NCBI RefSeq assembly: GCF_021044425.1
Contig: NZ_JAJNEC010000006.1
Location: 124,001 to 188,000 of the forward strand
Source: Niabella pedocola
GTDB lineage: Bacteria; Bacteroidota; Bacteroidia; Chitinophagales; Chitinophagaceae
Reading direction: 5' to 3'
DNA: 64,000 nt
Every line of letters begins with the position of its first letter. The first letter of the stretch is position 1. The notes beneath the pieces were generated by a model, which was not told where the DNA came from, did not search any database, and was given only the letters and a program-made list of their open reading frames with translations. This document shows, one piece after another, positions 46,384 to 56,200 of this stretch. The position numbers were made by a program, and so were the translations under genes.

Positions 46384-47295
46384 TCAGGACAATTGGTTGA
46401 ACCGCTTTCTTTTTCTGAAAGCAACCGGTGCTTCTCCCAGGTATTTGCTAAACACCCTTGAAAAATAAAAAGGATCGGTCATGCCCAGTTTATAACAGAT
46501 CTCTTTTACCGGGATATCGGTAAACTCCAGGTACTGACAGGCCCGTTGTATCTTCAGGTGATTAAAGTATTCCAGCGGCGGGTAGCCGGTTTTCTTTTTG
46601 AACAGGGATGAAAAGTGGGAGGGTGAGATATGAACCAGTGCGGCCAGCTCCGTTAACGTGCATACCGAATGGATATGCTCCTGCATGTAAGCGATGACCT
46701 CGTCCATTTTGCTCCGTTCTTCATGCAAGGGCGCGCTCAGGAATTGTGGAAAACAAAAGGTACCCAGGTAACTCGAAAAGAGCATATTGATATAACACAA
46801 ATGAGGAATGCTGTGCCCGGTTTCGAGGGTGCTGTAAATATCGCCAAAAAGGGCTGTACGTTTTTCATTATCAGCCGCCGGTCCAATCAGGTTTTCATTG
46901 TCTTTAGTCAGCAGGTTTACAAACTCAGAAGAAGTTTCGCCGGTAAAATGCGCCCAATAGATCGACCAGGGAATATTGGGATCAGCGCCGTACCGGTGCC
47001 GTTTGTTAGCAGGGATGATGAGGTATTCGCCCCCTCTGATCACTTTGGTAATATGATCGAAGCTTACCCATCCCTGGCCCTCTGTACAGTAAATCAGAAT
47101 ATGTTGGGCGCAGCCCTGTTCCCGCCGCCGGTAATGGTATTGGGCATTAGGATAAAAGCCAATATCAGTAAGATACAGGTTTGATAATAGCTGTTTCGAG
47201 CGGCAAAGATTTAATACATTCCTGGGCAATACAATGGATTTTTGACCATTAAAGCCGTCTTTCTTTTTCGTTGGTTGTACATGCTCTTCTAACAT
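46384..47295 (-). CDS. AraC-family transcriptional regulator
   Basis: 303 aa, cytoplasmic. Residues about 40-160 form a cupin-like sensing domain (AQHILIYCTEGQGWVSFDHI, EYLIIPANKRHRYGADPNIP); residues about 195-298 carry two HTH motifs of the AraC/XylS type (TLTELAALVHISPSHFSSLF with KKKTGYPPLEYFNHLKIQRA; then VKEICYKLGMTDPFYFSRVF). The cupin domain probably binds a mono- or disaccharide released by the locus. It is convergent with GH95 at the end of the third locus and is a candidate regulator of the conserved elements upstream of the two susC genes. It is divergent from the exported protein at 47643. Confidence 0.92.
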   Translation of the reverse strand: MLEEHVQPTKKKDGFNGQKSIVLPRNVLNLCRSKQLLSNLYLTDIGFYPNAQYHYRRREQGCAQHILIYCTEGQGWVSFDHITKVIRGGEYLIIPANKRHRYGADPNIPWSIYWAHFTGETSSEFVNLLTKDNENLIGPAADNEKRTALFGDIYSTLETGHSIPHLCYINMLFSSYLGTFCFPQFLSAPLHEERSKMDEVIAYMQEHIHSVCTLTELAALVHISPSHFSSLFKKKTGYPPLEYFNHLKIQRACQYLEFTDIPVKEICYKLGMTDPFYFSRVFSKYLGEAPVAFRKRKRFNQLS

Positions 47296-47642
47296 ACAAA
47301 AGCGTTTTAGACAACAGTTTCATAGCGCACGGAAAGCAATCGGATGCTTATTTCATCGCCCGGCAAAATGCCGGATCCGTTCTGTTATAAAGATACATAA
47401 AGTTTTTAAAACATGTATATACATGAGTGGATATGTTTGAACATTTATTTTATGTGATTTTTTTCCGGGTGCTGCCCAATAGATGGTTGACTTTTAGTAA
47501 TTTACGTACTTGTTCAAAGAACGAACCACCCAGTAATAAACCTGAAAAATTGCAGGAGCACATGCTGTCCGAATTTTCAAGGCAGCAGTAACGGACTATG
47601 TTATATCTTTGAGGTATTCTACAACCCTCTAAATCCAAAACT
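47296..47642. other. Divergent intergenic region between AraC and exported-protein genes
   Basis: 347 bp without a convincing gene. It contains a possible Bacteroidota -7 box for the plus-strand gene at 47604-47611. Otherwise nothing assignable was seen. Confidence 0.5.
47604..47611 (+). promoter_or_regulatory. Possible Bacteroidota -7 promoter box
   Basis: TATCTTTG matches the TAnnTTTG consensus and lies 31 bp before the ATG at 47643, giving a short leader. A good -33 TTTG at the expected distance is not seen, so the assignment is tentative. Confidence 0.4.
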
Positions 47643-48815
47643 ATGTCGTTTTGTAAATCCTGCTTTGCGCTCATTTCCCTGTTCCTTACAACTGCGGTCT
47701 TTTCTCAAACCGTAATATGGAGTGATACTTTTGAAGATGCCGGTGCTCCGAGTTCCGGTGCCCGTGTTCCTTCGGTTGAAAATCACTGGCCGGCATCCCC
47801 TCTTTATACCCGGTATTTTTGCAGGGCGGCAGTTACCGATCTGAACCTGCAGAACGGGAGTTATACAAATATCCAGGGATCAAAGATCTGGGCAGCTGAA
47901 GATATTGATGGCGCCTTAACAGGCACCAACTTTGGTCAGAGTGCGGCACAAACCATTACCTGGAGCGGGATCAATATTTCAGGGAAAACGGCGCTGAGCT
48001 TCAGAGGTCTTTTTGGATGTAATAACAATAATAATGACCAGATATGGGAACCCGGGCCAGCGGGAGCGAGCCCTACCGATTATATGGTCGTATCTTATCG
48101 CATTGATGGCGGCCCCTGGAAAGATGCCGTGCGTTTGATGGGAAATAATGTAGGTAAAATGGCGCCGGAAACCACCGGGGATTCCACGGGTGATGGTACA
48201 CCACTGTCGTCTTATGTAATGACAGAATTCGCAAAGGGTATTGCAGGCACCGGTACTACCCTGGACCTTCAGTTTAAAGCTTTTTCAAATGGCTCCGCAA
48301 CCGAAGAATTCGCCATTGATAATTTCCGGATCTCGTTCGGCGATCTTAGTTTGCCGGTAACTTTTGGAGCAGTACGGGCTACGGCTGCTGCAGACCGGAT
48401 GGATATTGATTGGAGCGCGGTTTCGGAAGCCAATACCGATCATTTTGAAATACAGCTTTCTGCAGATGGAAAAGATTTTGTAACGGTGTCTTCCGTGCAA
48501 TCGAAGGCAGCAGCGGGTATTGCTCCTGCGTCCTTGGACTATCATATTTCAATCGGCCTGGATAAAGCGGCCGCCCTGCTTGGATTGAGCTGCTGTACGC
48601 TGCTGTTTTTTGGAATGTCGTTCAGGAAAAGAAAAGGCGGAGCTATTGTTTTCGCGATCCTTTCAGGACTGGTGATCTATGGCTGTACCAAAACCGGCTC
48701 CGGCACCATCGACCACTCTTCGGAAAAAGTATACGTACGTATTGCGGAGGTTGATAAAGACGGTACCAAAGCATATAGTAAGGTGGTGATGGTAGACCGG
48801 GAAAATGGCGAGTAA
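47643..48815 (+). CDS. Exported jelly-roll protein with membrane-hairpin-interrupted C-terminal domain
   Basis: 390 aa; signal peptide ending VFSQ (residue 21 or so). Residues about 22-235 form a beta-rich domain (VIWSDTFEDAGAPSSGAR, then EEFAIDNFRISFGD), the kind of lectin-like sandwich seen in secreted Bacteroidota proteins. At residue 237 a T9SS-type terminal sandwich starts (LPVTFG, TDHFEIQLSADGKDF). It is interrupted at about 307-348 by a hydrophobic segment, the basic loop FRKRKGG, and a second hydrophobic segment ending IYGC-TK (Cys348). The sandwich then resumes with VYVRIAEVDKDGTKAYSKVV and ends. The cysteine is residue 112 of the domain, exactly as in the protein at 405-2372. No enzymatic function can be assigned. 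Confidence 0.75.
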   Translation: MSFCKSCFALISLFLTTAVFSQTVIWSDTFEDAGAPSSGARVPSVENHWPASPLYTRYFCRAAVTDLNLQNGSYTNIQGSKIWAAEDIDGALTGTNFGQSAAQTITWSGINISGKTALSFRGLFGCNNNNNDQIWEPGPAGASPTDYMVVSYRIDGGPWKDAVRLMGNNVGKMAPETTGDSTGDGTPLSSYVMTEFAKGIAGTGTTLDLQFKAFSNGSATEEFAIDNFRISFGDLSLPVTFGAVRATAAADRMDIDWSAVSEANTDHFEIQLSADGKDFVTVSSVQSKAAAGIAPASLDYHISIGLDKAAALLGLSCCTLLFFGMSFRKRKGGAIVFAILSGLVIYGCTKTGSGTIDHSSEKVYVRIAEVDKDGTKAYSKVVMVDRENGE

Positions 48816-48912
48816 TCGCCTCCGGATCTTCGTAGCAAAAATATATTTATTCAACGTCCATTCCGTCCGGATAGGTGTTTTCTCCGGTTACCGGGAAAAT
48901 TTTAAAAATACA

Positions 48913-48940
48913 ATCACCACAGGCGATCGCCTGTGGTGAT
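48913..48940. repeat. Perfect 28-bp palindrome
   Basis: ATCACCACAGGCGA (48913-48926) is followed directly by its exact reverse complement TCGCCTGTGGTGAT (48927-48940). The centre is GCGATCGC. There is no T-run after it. As RNA it would fold into a 12-bp stem with a tight loop; as DNA it could be a dimer binding site or a cruciform. It lies 97 bp after the stop of the exported-protein gene. Confidence 0.7.
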
Positions 48941-48977
48941 CTCGTATAAGGCATGTCTGCATCCGCATACTGCTAAT

Positions 48978-49013
48978 AAGTGCCTTCGCATTTGTGTCGG
49001 GCACTTCTTTTCA
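48978..49013 (+). terminator. Rho-independent terminator candidate
   Basis: AAGTGCC (48978-48984) pairs with GGCACTT (49000-49006) and is followed by CTTTTC. A reasonable terminator for the gene at 47643-48815. Confidence 0.5.
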
Positions 49014-49453
49014 TTCCTGTACATTTTGACCGGCCTGTTGCAACTGCATTTGTTTGTCGCAGCTATTGGTATATCCGGTTGATCCGGTTACTTTTTTTTA
49101 ATCATCGCTATAATGGCCGTCTGCCAATGGAAAAAGGCAGGGTGGGTGCGGCTTATTGCTAAATTTTTTTGGGGAGGGTAGGGGATTTGCCTGAATCCAG
49201 CGTACGTATATGGAAGACCATGTTCATATAACGCGAATAGAGATCAAACAACGTGCGGATAAAAACCGGCACTCAGGACTATCAATAAACGCTCAACTGG
49301 ACAACTGTTTATTATTAAAAACATCGCAGATTAAAATAAATAAAATAGCCTGCCGGATATGCAAGACACTTGGAATATCAGCTAGCTGCTAAGGCAAGAG
49401 CGCTTGTGCTACTTTATGGAAACGAAACAGGTTGAAAATAAAATAACCCAGAA

Positions 49454-52400
49454 ATGAAAAAGATACTAACTGCTTTGGTGCTGTTGACCAGTTGCCTTTG
49501 TTGCATATCGCAGGAAAAATTAATGCAGATTCCGGTGGCTCCAAGCGTACGTGAGATGGAAAAGTATACTACTTATAATGTTGGATTACAGAACGGGGTG
49601 GCCTCTTTCGAAATTCCTATTCACAACATTGTAACAGGCAAAATAACCATTCCGATTGTTTTGAGTTATAAAGCCGCGCCAATCGAAAACAACGGACCAA
49701 CAGATGAGGTGGGTACCGGCTGGATGATCACGCCCAAATATTCGGTATCAAGAACTGTTTATAACCGTACGGACGAGCTCTACCCGATGCCGGATAGCAT
49801 GCTGGAAAAATTGCATGCATATACGAATAATGCGGACCGTGATTTTTTTCTATCTTCTTTTATCAGGCTGGGCTATGAGCCCGAGATACCCAATGCTACG
49901 GACTATTGGGACAGCGAATATGATCTGTTTCACTATAACACAGCAACCAGTAATGGGTCGTTTATTATCACGGATCGTGCAAATCGTCAAATCCGGCAGA
50001 TCTCAAAAAACACAACCAGCATTTCCTACTTACAGGATGCCGTTACGCAGGGCGGAGGAGACCCTATTCCGGCGGGTATTAAATATCTTGAAATTACTGA
50101 TGGAAATGGCATTAAATATGAAATGGGTAAACAGGCCGGCAGTAATGAAAAACTTTATGCGGTTACCGCTACGGAAGACGGCTCTGCAATTACGGGATGG
50201 TATGCATCCAGAATCACCGACCCTGCAGGCAATGCGGTTAAAATAAACTACACAAAGGGTTATGAAACGGATAGGAACCTGCGGACGTCTGTTTTTGTGA
50301 AGAACAAAACAATGCTGCCTGATTTTTCCAGCTCAGGAGTTATCAGTCATAATACTTCCATTCCCTATAACTATTTCAAAGTTATGCAGGTAAAAAGCAT
50401 CGAAACAGGAGCTGAAAAGATATTGTACTACCGGCAGAAAGATAATATCAATGAAGGAGGCAGAATCGATTCTATCCTGATCGTAAATATGAATAATGAA
50501 CGCGTTAAAAAAGTGCAGTTTCACTATTCCCTTTCATGGATGCATCAAATGCTGGACTCTGTAACGTTAACCGGCAGCAACGGAGAAATGCAGCGTTATC
50601 GTTTTGAATACAATAACCGGGGCAATGAATATCCACAGGATCATTGGGGCTTTTATGCGTCTGCCGGCATTGGCGATCAGCGCTACCCGGCTTTTCAGAA
50701 TATTCATTTTCTGATTAACGGGGAATGTGCATTAATTACATTAAGCAATATCATTGCCTTAAATGCGGTTTACACGTCTTCACAGGCTGCGGAAAGTTAT
50801 GTTTTAAAGAAAATACATTTTCCTACCGGGGGCAGCAGAACTTATGAATATGAACCCCATCAGTATACCGGGTTCGATGAACGATATAATGCAATGGGTA
50901 CAAAGGAAATGGGCATCCGGGTGAAACAAATCAGCTCTTACGACGGCGCCAACAACACACTGATTGAGGAATACAAATACGGCTTTAATGAAAATGGCTT
51001 GGGCATTGTTTACAACGATATGGCCAGAACATCCTGGTTTGCGTCCGAGGGGGCCGAGCTTTTACTTTCACCATCCAATTACAACTCGGTAATCGGGCGA
51101 TCTGTATTGTATAACTCCACTAATCCGTATGCAGGCATGGTCAATTCTAAGGGAAGCATTTATTACCCGCAGGTAACGGTTTATAAGAAAAAACAGAGCG
51201 GTCCGGGTTATGACTACGGGAAAACGGAATATTTTTTCAACAACGCCGAGTCCGTATATTCTGAATATGGGTATAAATTTTACAGCACAATTGGCGGTCT
51301 GAACCTAACCTGCAGTGTTCTTTATGAAATAGGATCAGACAGAATTTATCGGCCCAGTCACATTGATTACTCGGAGACATGGAAACAACCCTTTCTGAAG
51401 GAAGAACGCTATTATACGCAGCGAGGCAGTTCGCTTTTTCTGACCAGGAAAAAGGAATATGCCTATATCCAAAAAGATACTGAAAATTATGGAGGCTTAC
51501 ATGTGCGGCGGTTTGTATCCTGTTATCCGGAGTATCATCCTTCTTTAAAGGACTATTACTATCAGCATGTTCCGTCTTTGTTTGATTATGCAGAATATTG
51601 GATCAGTTGCGCAACAAATCTTTTGAGCCAGGAAAAAGAAACACTCTATGATGATCTTGGCGTTACGCCGGTAAAAACAACAACGACCGATTTTGATTAT
51701 AACGGCCTCAACCAAACAGCAGTCATTTCAGCAATGAACAGCAAAAACGAACAGAAATCTACCTCCTACAAGTATCCCATTGATCTGCCATCCATTCCCG
51801 TCTATCAGCAAATGATCGGGAAAAATATCTTAAACCCGGTTATTGAAGATACCAGAAAGGTAAATAGTCTGCAAACATTTTATGGTGTTACAAATTATGG
51901 GTTGGTTAATAGCATATACGTACCCGTTTCAGTAAAAGATCAATACGGAAATAACAGCCTGGAGACAAAATATTCGTTTAACGCTTTCGATGTTAAGGGG
52001 AACCTGCTGGAGCAGCAAAAAGCCAATGATGTAAGGGAGGTATTTCTTTGGGGATACAGAAGCCAGTACCCGGTAGCGAAAGTATCCGGAAGCGACTATG
52101 TTACCGTAAAAAGTTTCATTAGCCAGGCAATTTTAGACAGCGCGCATTTGTATACGGAGGACCAAGTGCGGACAGAGCTCAATAAAATACGAACAGGTCT
52201 TGCAAATACCAGTTCACAGGTATTTACCTATACGTACCGGCCGTCATTTGGCATGACCTCCGAAACTGACCCAACCGGACGCACAACATTCTATAGCTAT
52301 GACGGTTTCGGCCGGTTAAGCCTGGTTAAAGATAGCGAAGGGAAAATAGTAAAGAAAATATGTTACAACTATGCAGGAATGCAGACGGATTGCAGTACAG

Positions 52401-52792
52401 GAATGCTGGTTACTACAACGCCACAATGGACAGCCACCGGCAGCTACCGTTGCGTAACAGATGGTGGAGGCAGTAATACCGGTTACCAGGAACGGGAGGA
52501 GCGGGACGTCAATCCCTATAGCAGCAGCTATAATCAGCTGCGTTGGACCAATAACGGGTATAACACCAATTCCTGTCCCCTGCCTGCCTCCTGTAGTTAT
52601 CCCTGCGATAACTATGGGCCAACTTATCGATGTGTGAATGGCTTCTGTGAGAATGGGTATATGGTGTATACGGATACCTACTACGATAATACAAACCACC
52701 GGTATGTCTGCGTATATCACTATGAATGGAGCGATGGCGTATGGAGTGAAAATTATTACGAGTATAATTATGATGGTTACTGTCGGTTTTAA
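49454..52792 (+). CDS. Exported RHS-related protein with Cys-rich C-terminus (partner of RHS toxin-like gene)
   Basis: 1112 aa, signal peptide ending CCISQ (about residue 20). The long central part (SVREMEKYTTYNVGLQNG near the start; many Tyr/Gly/Asn beta strands such as YLEITDGNGIKYEMG) follows the beta-cage style of Bacteroidota RHS-partner proteins. A true YD repeat pair occurs near residues 930-965 (MTSETDPTGRTTFYSYDG, FGRLSLVKDSEGKIV). Then comes a segment resembling DUF5977 (ERDVNPYSSSYNQLRWTNNG, with TNSCPLP) and a Cys/Tyr-rich tail with about ten cysteines. It is the first gene of a close-packed operon with the next two genes (gaps of 23 and 42 bp). Its function is unknown; a surface or delivery partner of the RHS protein is plausible. 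Confidence 0.8.
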   Translation: MKKILTALVLLTSCLCCISQEKLMQIPVAPSVREMEKYTTYNVGLQNGVASFEIPIHNIVTGKITIPIVLSYKAAPIENNGPTDEVGTGWMITPKYSVSRTVYNRTDELYPMPDSMLEKLHAYTNNADRDFFLSSFIRLGYEPEIPNATDYWDSEYDLFHYNTATSNGSFIITDRANRQIRQISKNTTSISYLQDAVTQGGGDPIPAGIKYLEITDGNGIKYEMGKQAGSNEKLYAVTATEDGSAITGWYASRITDPAGNAVKINYTKGYETDRNLRTSVFVKNKTMLPDFSSSGVISHNTSIPYNYFKVMQVKSIETGAEKILYYRQKDNINEGGRIDSILIVNMNNERVKKVQFHYSLSWMHQMLDSVTLTGSNGEMQRYRFEYNNRGNEYPQDHWGFYASAGIGDQRYPAFQNIHFLINGECALITLSNIIALNAVYTSSQAAESYVLKKIHFPTGGSRTYEYEPHQYTGFDERYNAMGTKEMGIRVKQISSYDGANNTLIEEYKYGFNENGLGIVYNDMARTSWFASEGAELLLSPSNYNSVIGRSVLYNSTNPYAGMVNSKGSIYYPQVTVYKKKQSGPGYDYGKTEYFFNNAESVYSEYGYKFYSTIGGLNLTCSVLYEIGSDRIYRPSHIDYSETWKQPFLKEERYYTQRGSSLFLTRKKEYAYIQKDTENYGGLHVRRFVSCYPEYHPSLKDYYYQHVPSLFDYAEYWISCATNLLSQEKETLYDDLGVTPVKTTTTDFDYNGLNQTAVISAMNSKNEQKSTSYKYPIDLPSIPVYQQMIGKNILNPVIEDTRKVNSLQTFYGVTNYGLVNSIYVPVSVKDQYGNNSLETKYSFNAFDVKGNLLEQQKANDVREVFLWGYRSQYPVAKVSGSDYVTVKSFISQAILDSAHLYTEDQVRTELNKIRTGLANTSSQVFTYTYRPSFGMTSETDPTGRTTFYSYDGFGRLSLVKDSEGKIVKKICYNYAGMQTDCSTGMLVTTTPQWTATGSYRCVTDGGGSNTGYQEREERDVNPYSSSYNQLRWTNNGYNTNSCPLPASCSYPCDNYGPTYRCVNGFCENGYMVYTDTYYDNTNHRYVCVYHYEWSDGVWSENYYEYNYDGYCRF

Positions 52793-52815
52793 TCAATAAC
52801 ATAAACATTCAAGCA

Positions 52816-53166
52816 ATGAAAAAAGTAGTATACCTGGTTGGGCTGTTTTTTGCCAGTACCAATATTTCAGCGCAACAGCGGGTAATATCCGACGTACAGG
52901 TATCGCATAAGATATCTGATAAAGTGGCCGACAGCCTTGGACTGGATGAACAAACCCGGGCCAAATTATTCCGGTTGAGTCAATATATTGCTGAACAAAA
53001 GTTGCAGGCGCGCAAAGCCTCCAACGACAGGGCCGGTGTAAGTAAACGGCTGCAGCTGATAGAAAATAGCCGGGATTCATTGTATAAGACCGTGCTCAGC
53101 CCGGCTAAATATCAACAGTACCTGCAACGGAAACGGACGCTTATCGGAATAACTGATCAAAAATAA
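52816..53166 (+). CDS. Small secreted protein in RHS operon
   Basis: 116 aa with a signal peptide ending ISAQQ (residue 19 or so). The mature part is helical and charged (SDKVADSLGLDEQTRAKLFR, then AEQKLQARKASNDRAGVSKR), resembling in style the Spy/CpxP-like or LTXXQ-type periplasmic helical proteins but without a clear motif. It is placed between two large RHS-related genes and is probably a periplasmic chaperone or accessory factor for them. I do not recognise the family with certainty. Confidence 0.7.
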   Translation: MKKVVYLVGLFFASTNISAQQRVISDVQVSHKISDKVADSLGLDEQTRAKLFRLSQYIAEQKLQARKASNDRAGVSKRLQLIENSRDSLYKTVLSPAKYQQYLQRKRTLIGITDQK

Positions 53167-53208
53167 AACTGCGATTGCACCTGCTCGTTAAAAACAAAAT
53201 ACCGGCTT

Positions 53209-56200
53209 ATGAACCGATCTGCGACAAACATCCGACATCTTCAACCCCTATTATTACTGGCTCTTTTTTTAAGTTTTTTTCTGCCAACGCAGGCATTCAG
53301 CCAGATAACAGGCGCCAACATAACCAATCCCGTAATAATTGGCAACTATGCAGCGGGAAGCTACAGCTACAGTGATACAAAAAATAACAGTACTTCAAAC
53401 GGGTACGGCAACGATATCGGCCAGTCCAGCGATGATATTTACTACAAGCTAACGGTGCAGGGCAATACCCAGATCAGTATCGCCCTTTGTAATTCAACCT
53501 TTGATACCTACCTGTATCTGCTCAACAGTTCCGGAACTATTATCCAGTCTAACGACGATAGCGGTCCCCTGTGCACTGGGGTGCAGTCATCCATCCAAAC
53601 GAATATAACTCCGGGCATCTATTATATAGTAACAGAGGGGTATGGTAGTTATTCCGGTAACCTGGCGTTATCCGTTAATTGTTTCGTACAGTCGCCGCCG
53701 GTTGTCTTTACTTCCGATCCCCGCAATTTTATAAAAGTCTGGGAAGCTAAGTACCCGGAGACAAGTGTAACAACCCTGTTAGGTAAGGATGTTCAGGATG
53801 TAGCGCATACTGCCCAGTACTTTGATGGCCTGGGCCGTCCGCTGCAAGGCGTTATAAAGAAAGGATCTTTGGATACCGAAACAGGAATATGCAAAGACGT
53901 GGTTACCCCCGTGGTGTATGATGAGCTGGGTAGGGAAGCCAGGAAATATCTTCCGTATGTAACCGCGGATGCTACAGGGATCTATAAGGACGGCGCGGTA
54001 GCTGCCCAGGCCGGTTATTATAGTTCCGCACCCGGTCTGGCCGGTCAGAACGAGAGCCATTTTTATAGTCAGACGGTATTTGAGGCCTCCCCTTTAAACC
54101 GGGTGCTGGAACAGTTTGCACCCGGCAAGAATTGGGCAGGAAGCATTATACAGTCAAATGAGGCCGACCGGCACAGTATTAAAAGCAAATATTTGGTAAA
54201 TACCAGCCAGGACAGTATACGGATCTGGGATGTAACAAATGCTGTAACACCCGGCGACTGGGGAACCTACGCTGCAAGGAATGCTTCCTATGCCGCGGGG
54301 TCACTATATAAGAGCATTACCGTGGATGAACAGGGTAGCCAGGTAATTGAATTCACAAATAATGAAGGATTAACCGTACTGAAGAAGGTACAACTTACGG
54401 CCACCGCCGACAATGGTTTGGGGAATGGGCATAGTGGCTGGATCTGCACCTATTATATATATGATGATCTGAACCAGCTAAGATGTGTCATCCAGCCGGA
54501 AGGTGTAAAAACGTTATCCGCCAGCAACTGGCAGCTGACATCCACACTGCTTGCCGAACAATGCTTCCGGTATGAGTACGATGGCCGCCAGCGGATGATT
54601 GTAAAACAGGTACCGGGGGCCGCGGCCGTATACATGATCTATGATGCAAGAGACCGGCTCGTAATGACCCAGGATGGAAAGCTACGAGAAGGGAATATGT
54701 GGAACTATACCTGCTATGATGCCCTAAACCGCCCTGTTGCTACCGGTGTATTCTCTAACGGGAATACCGCGCAAAGCCATCGTGGCAGTGCATCATCCAG
54801 CATTGGGTATCCCACGCCGGCCATGCTGAATGGCGTACAACACCTCACCGAAACATTTTATGATAATTACGATTGGGTAATTGCGGCACCTTATAGTAGT
54901 GCCCTTAGCGGGAAAATTGACGCCGCTTATGACGGCAGCAGTGATGCCGGTAATTTGCTTGCCGGTAGCAATACTACCTGGCCTTATGCCCAGTCTAACG
55001 CGAAAGACGACCGTACCAAGGGCATGATTACCGGTACCAGGGTACAGGTGTTGGGTAACCCTACTACTTACCGGTACAGCCTGAACATTTACGATAACAA
55101 GGCTCGTCCAATACAGGTTAAACAGCTCAATCATACCGGCGGTGCAGACATATTCACCACCCAGTACAGCTGGGCGGGGCAGCCGTTGCTAACCATCAGC
55201 AAACAAAACAAGACAGGTGCTGGTGCACAAACGAACACCCTGGTAACCATCAACACTTATGACGCCCTGAACCGGTTGGTAAAGATCAGTAAAAAGCTGG
55301 CCAATAGTCTGATCAACGGCGGAGTAATGAGTGCAACGAAGGACATGGCCATCAATAAATACGATGAACTGGGCCGGCTGAAGGAAAAAGTGCTGGCCCC
55401 GACGGATGCCAATGGCATATCCGGCCTGGAAAAACAGATGTTTGATTATAATATAAGAGACTGGCTGTTGGGAATGAACCGGGGCTACGCCAGCGGCAGT
55501 AATAATAACAGTAATTTTGGTTTTGAGCTAAGCTATGACCAGGATCCTGTTTTAGGCGGTTCAACCGGCAATCGGTATTACAACGGTAATATAGCAGGAA
55601 TGACCTGGCGCGGGAAAACAGGAACTGCCGAAATCCGGCGTTATGATTTTAGCTATGACAATGTTAACCGCCTGATGCTTGCGGACTTTAAGCAGTACAA
55701 TGGCAGCAGTTTTTCAGCTACGGGCGCCTTTAACAGTCGCATGGGAAATGGAAGCCCGTTAAACCCGGAAAGCGCCTATGATTACAACGGCAATATTAAA
55801 GAGATGACCCAACAGGGGATGTACAATGGTAATAGCTTGCTCATCGATCAGCTTTCATATACGTACCAGCCGGGGAGCAATAAGCTGGCAAAGGTGACGG
55901 ACCAGGCGGGCGATACCCGTAGTTACCAGTTGGGCGATTTCAATGATGGCGGCAACGGCGGTGACGATTATGCCTATGATGTCAATGGCAACCTGACCAA
56001 AGACGAGAACAAGAATATTTCCGGCATTAGCTACAATAGCCTAAATTTACCGGAACAGATTACCGTTACCGGCAAGGGAACGATCAGCTATCAGTATGAT
56101 GCCGCCGGTAATAAACTAAGTAAAACAGTCAATGAAACCGGCCAGGGTCAGAAGATAACCATTTACCTGGACGGAATGATCTTTGAAAACAATGTGCTCC

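Larger units (their letters stand above)
48816..49453. other. Intergenic region before the RHS operon
   Basis: 638 bp without a convincing gene. It contains a perfect 28-bp palindrome (48913-48940) and a conventional terminator (48978-49013), which together separate the exported-protein gene from the RHS operon. The remaining 400 bp (49014-49453) should hold the RHS operon promoter; short frames here are not convincing. Confidence 0.55.

Noticed and set aside
45977..46461. Short plus-strand frames in the GH95/AraC intergenic region
   Set aside because: No signal, no motif, and one overlaps the AraC gene; they look like chance frames around a terminator.
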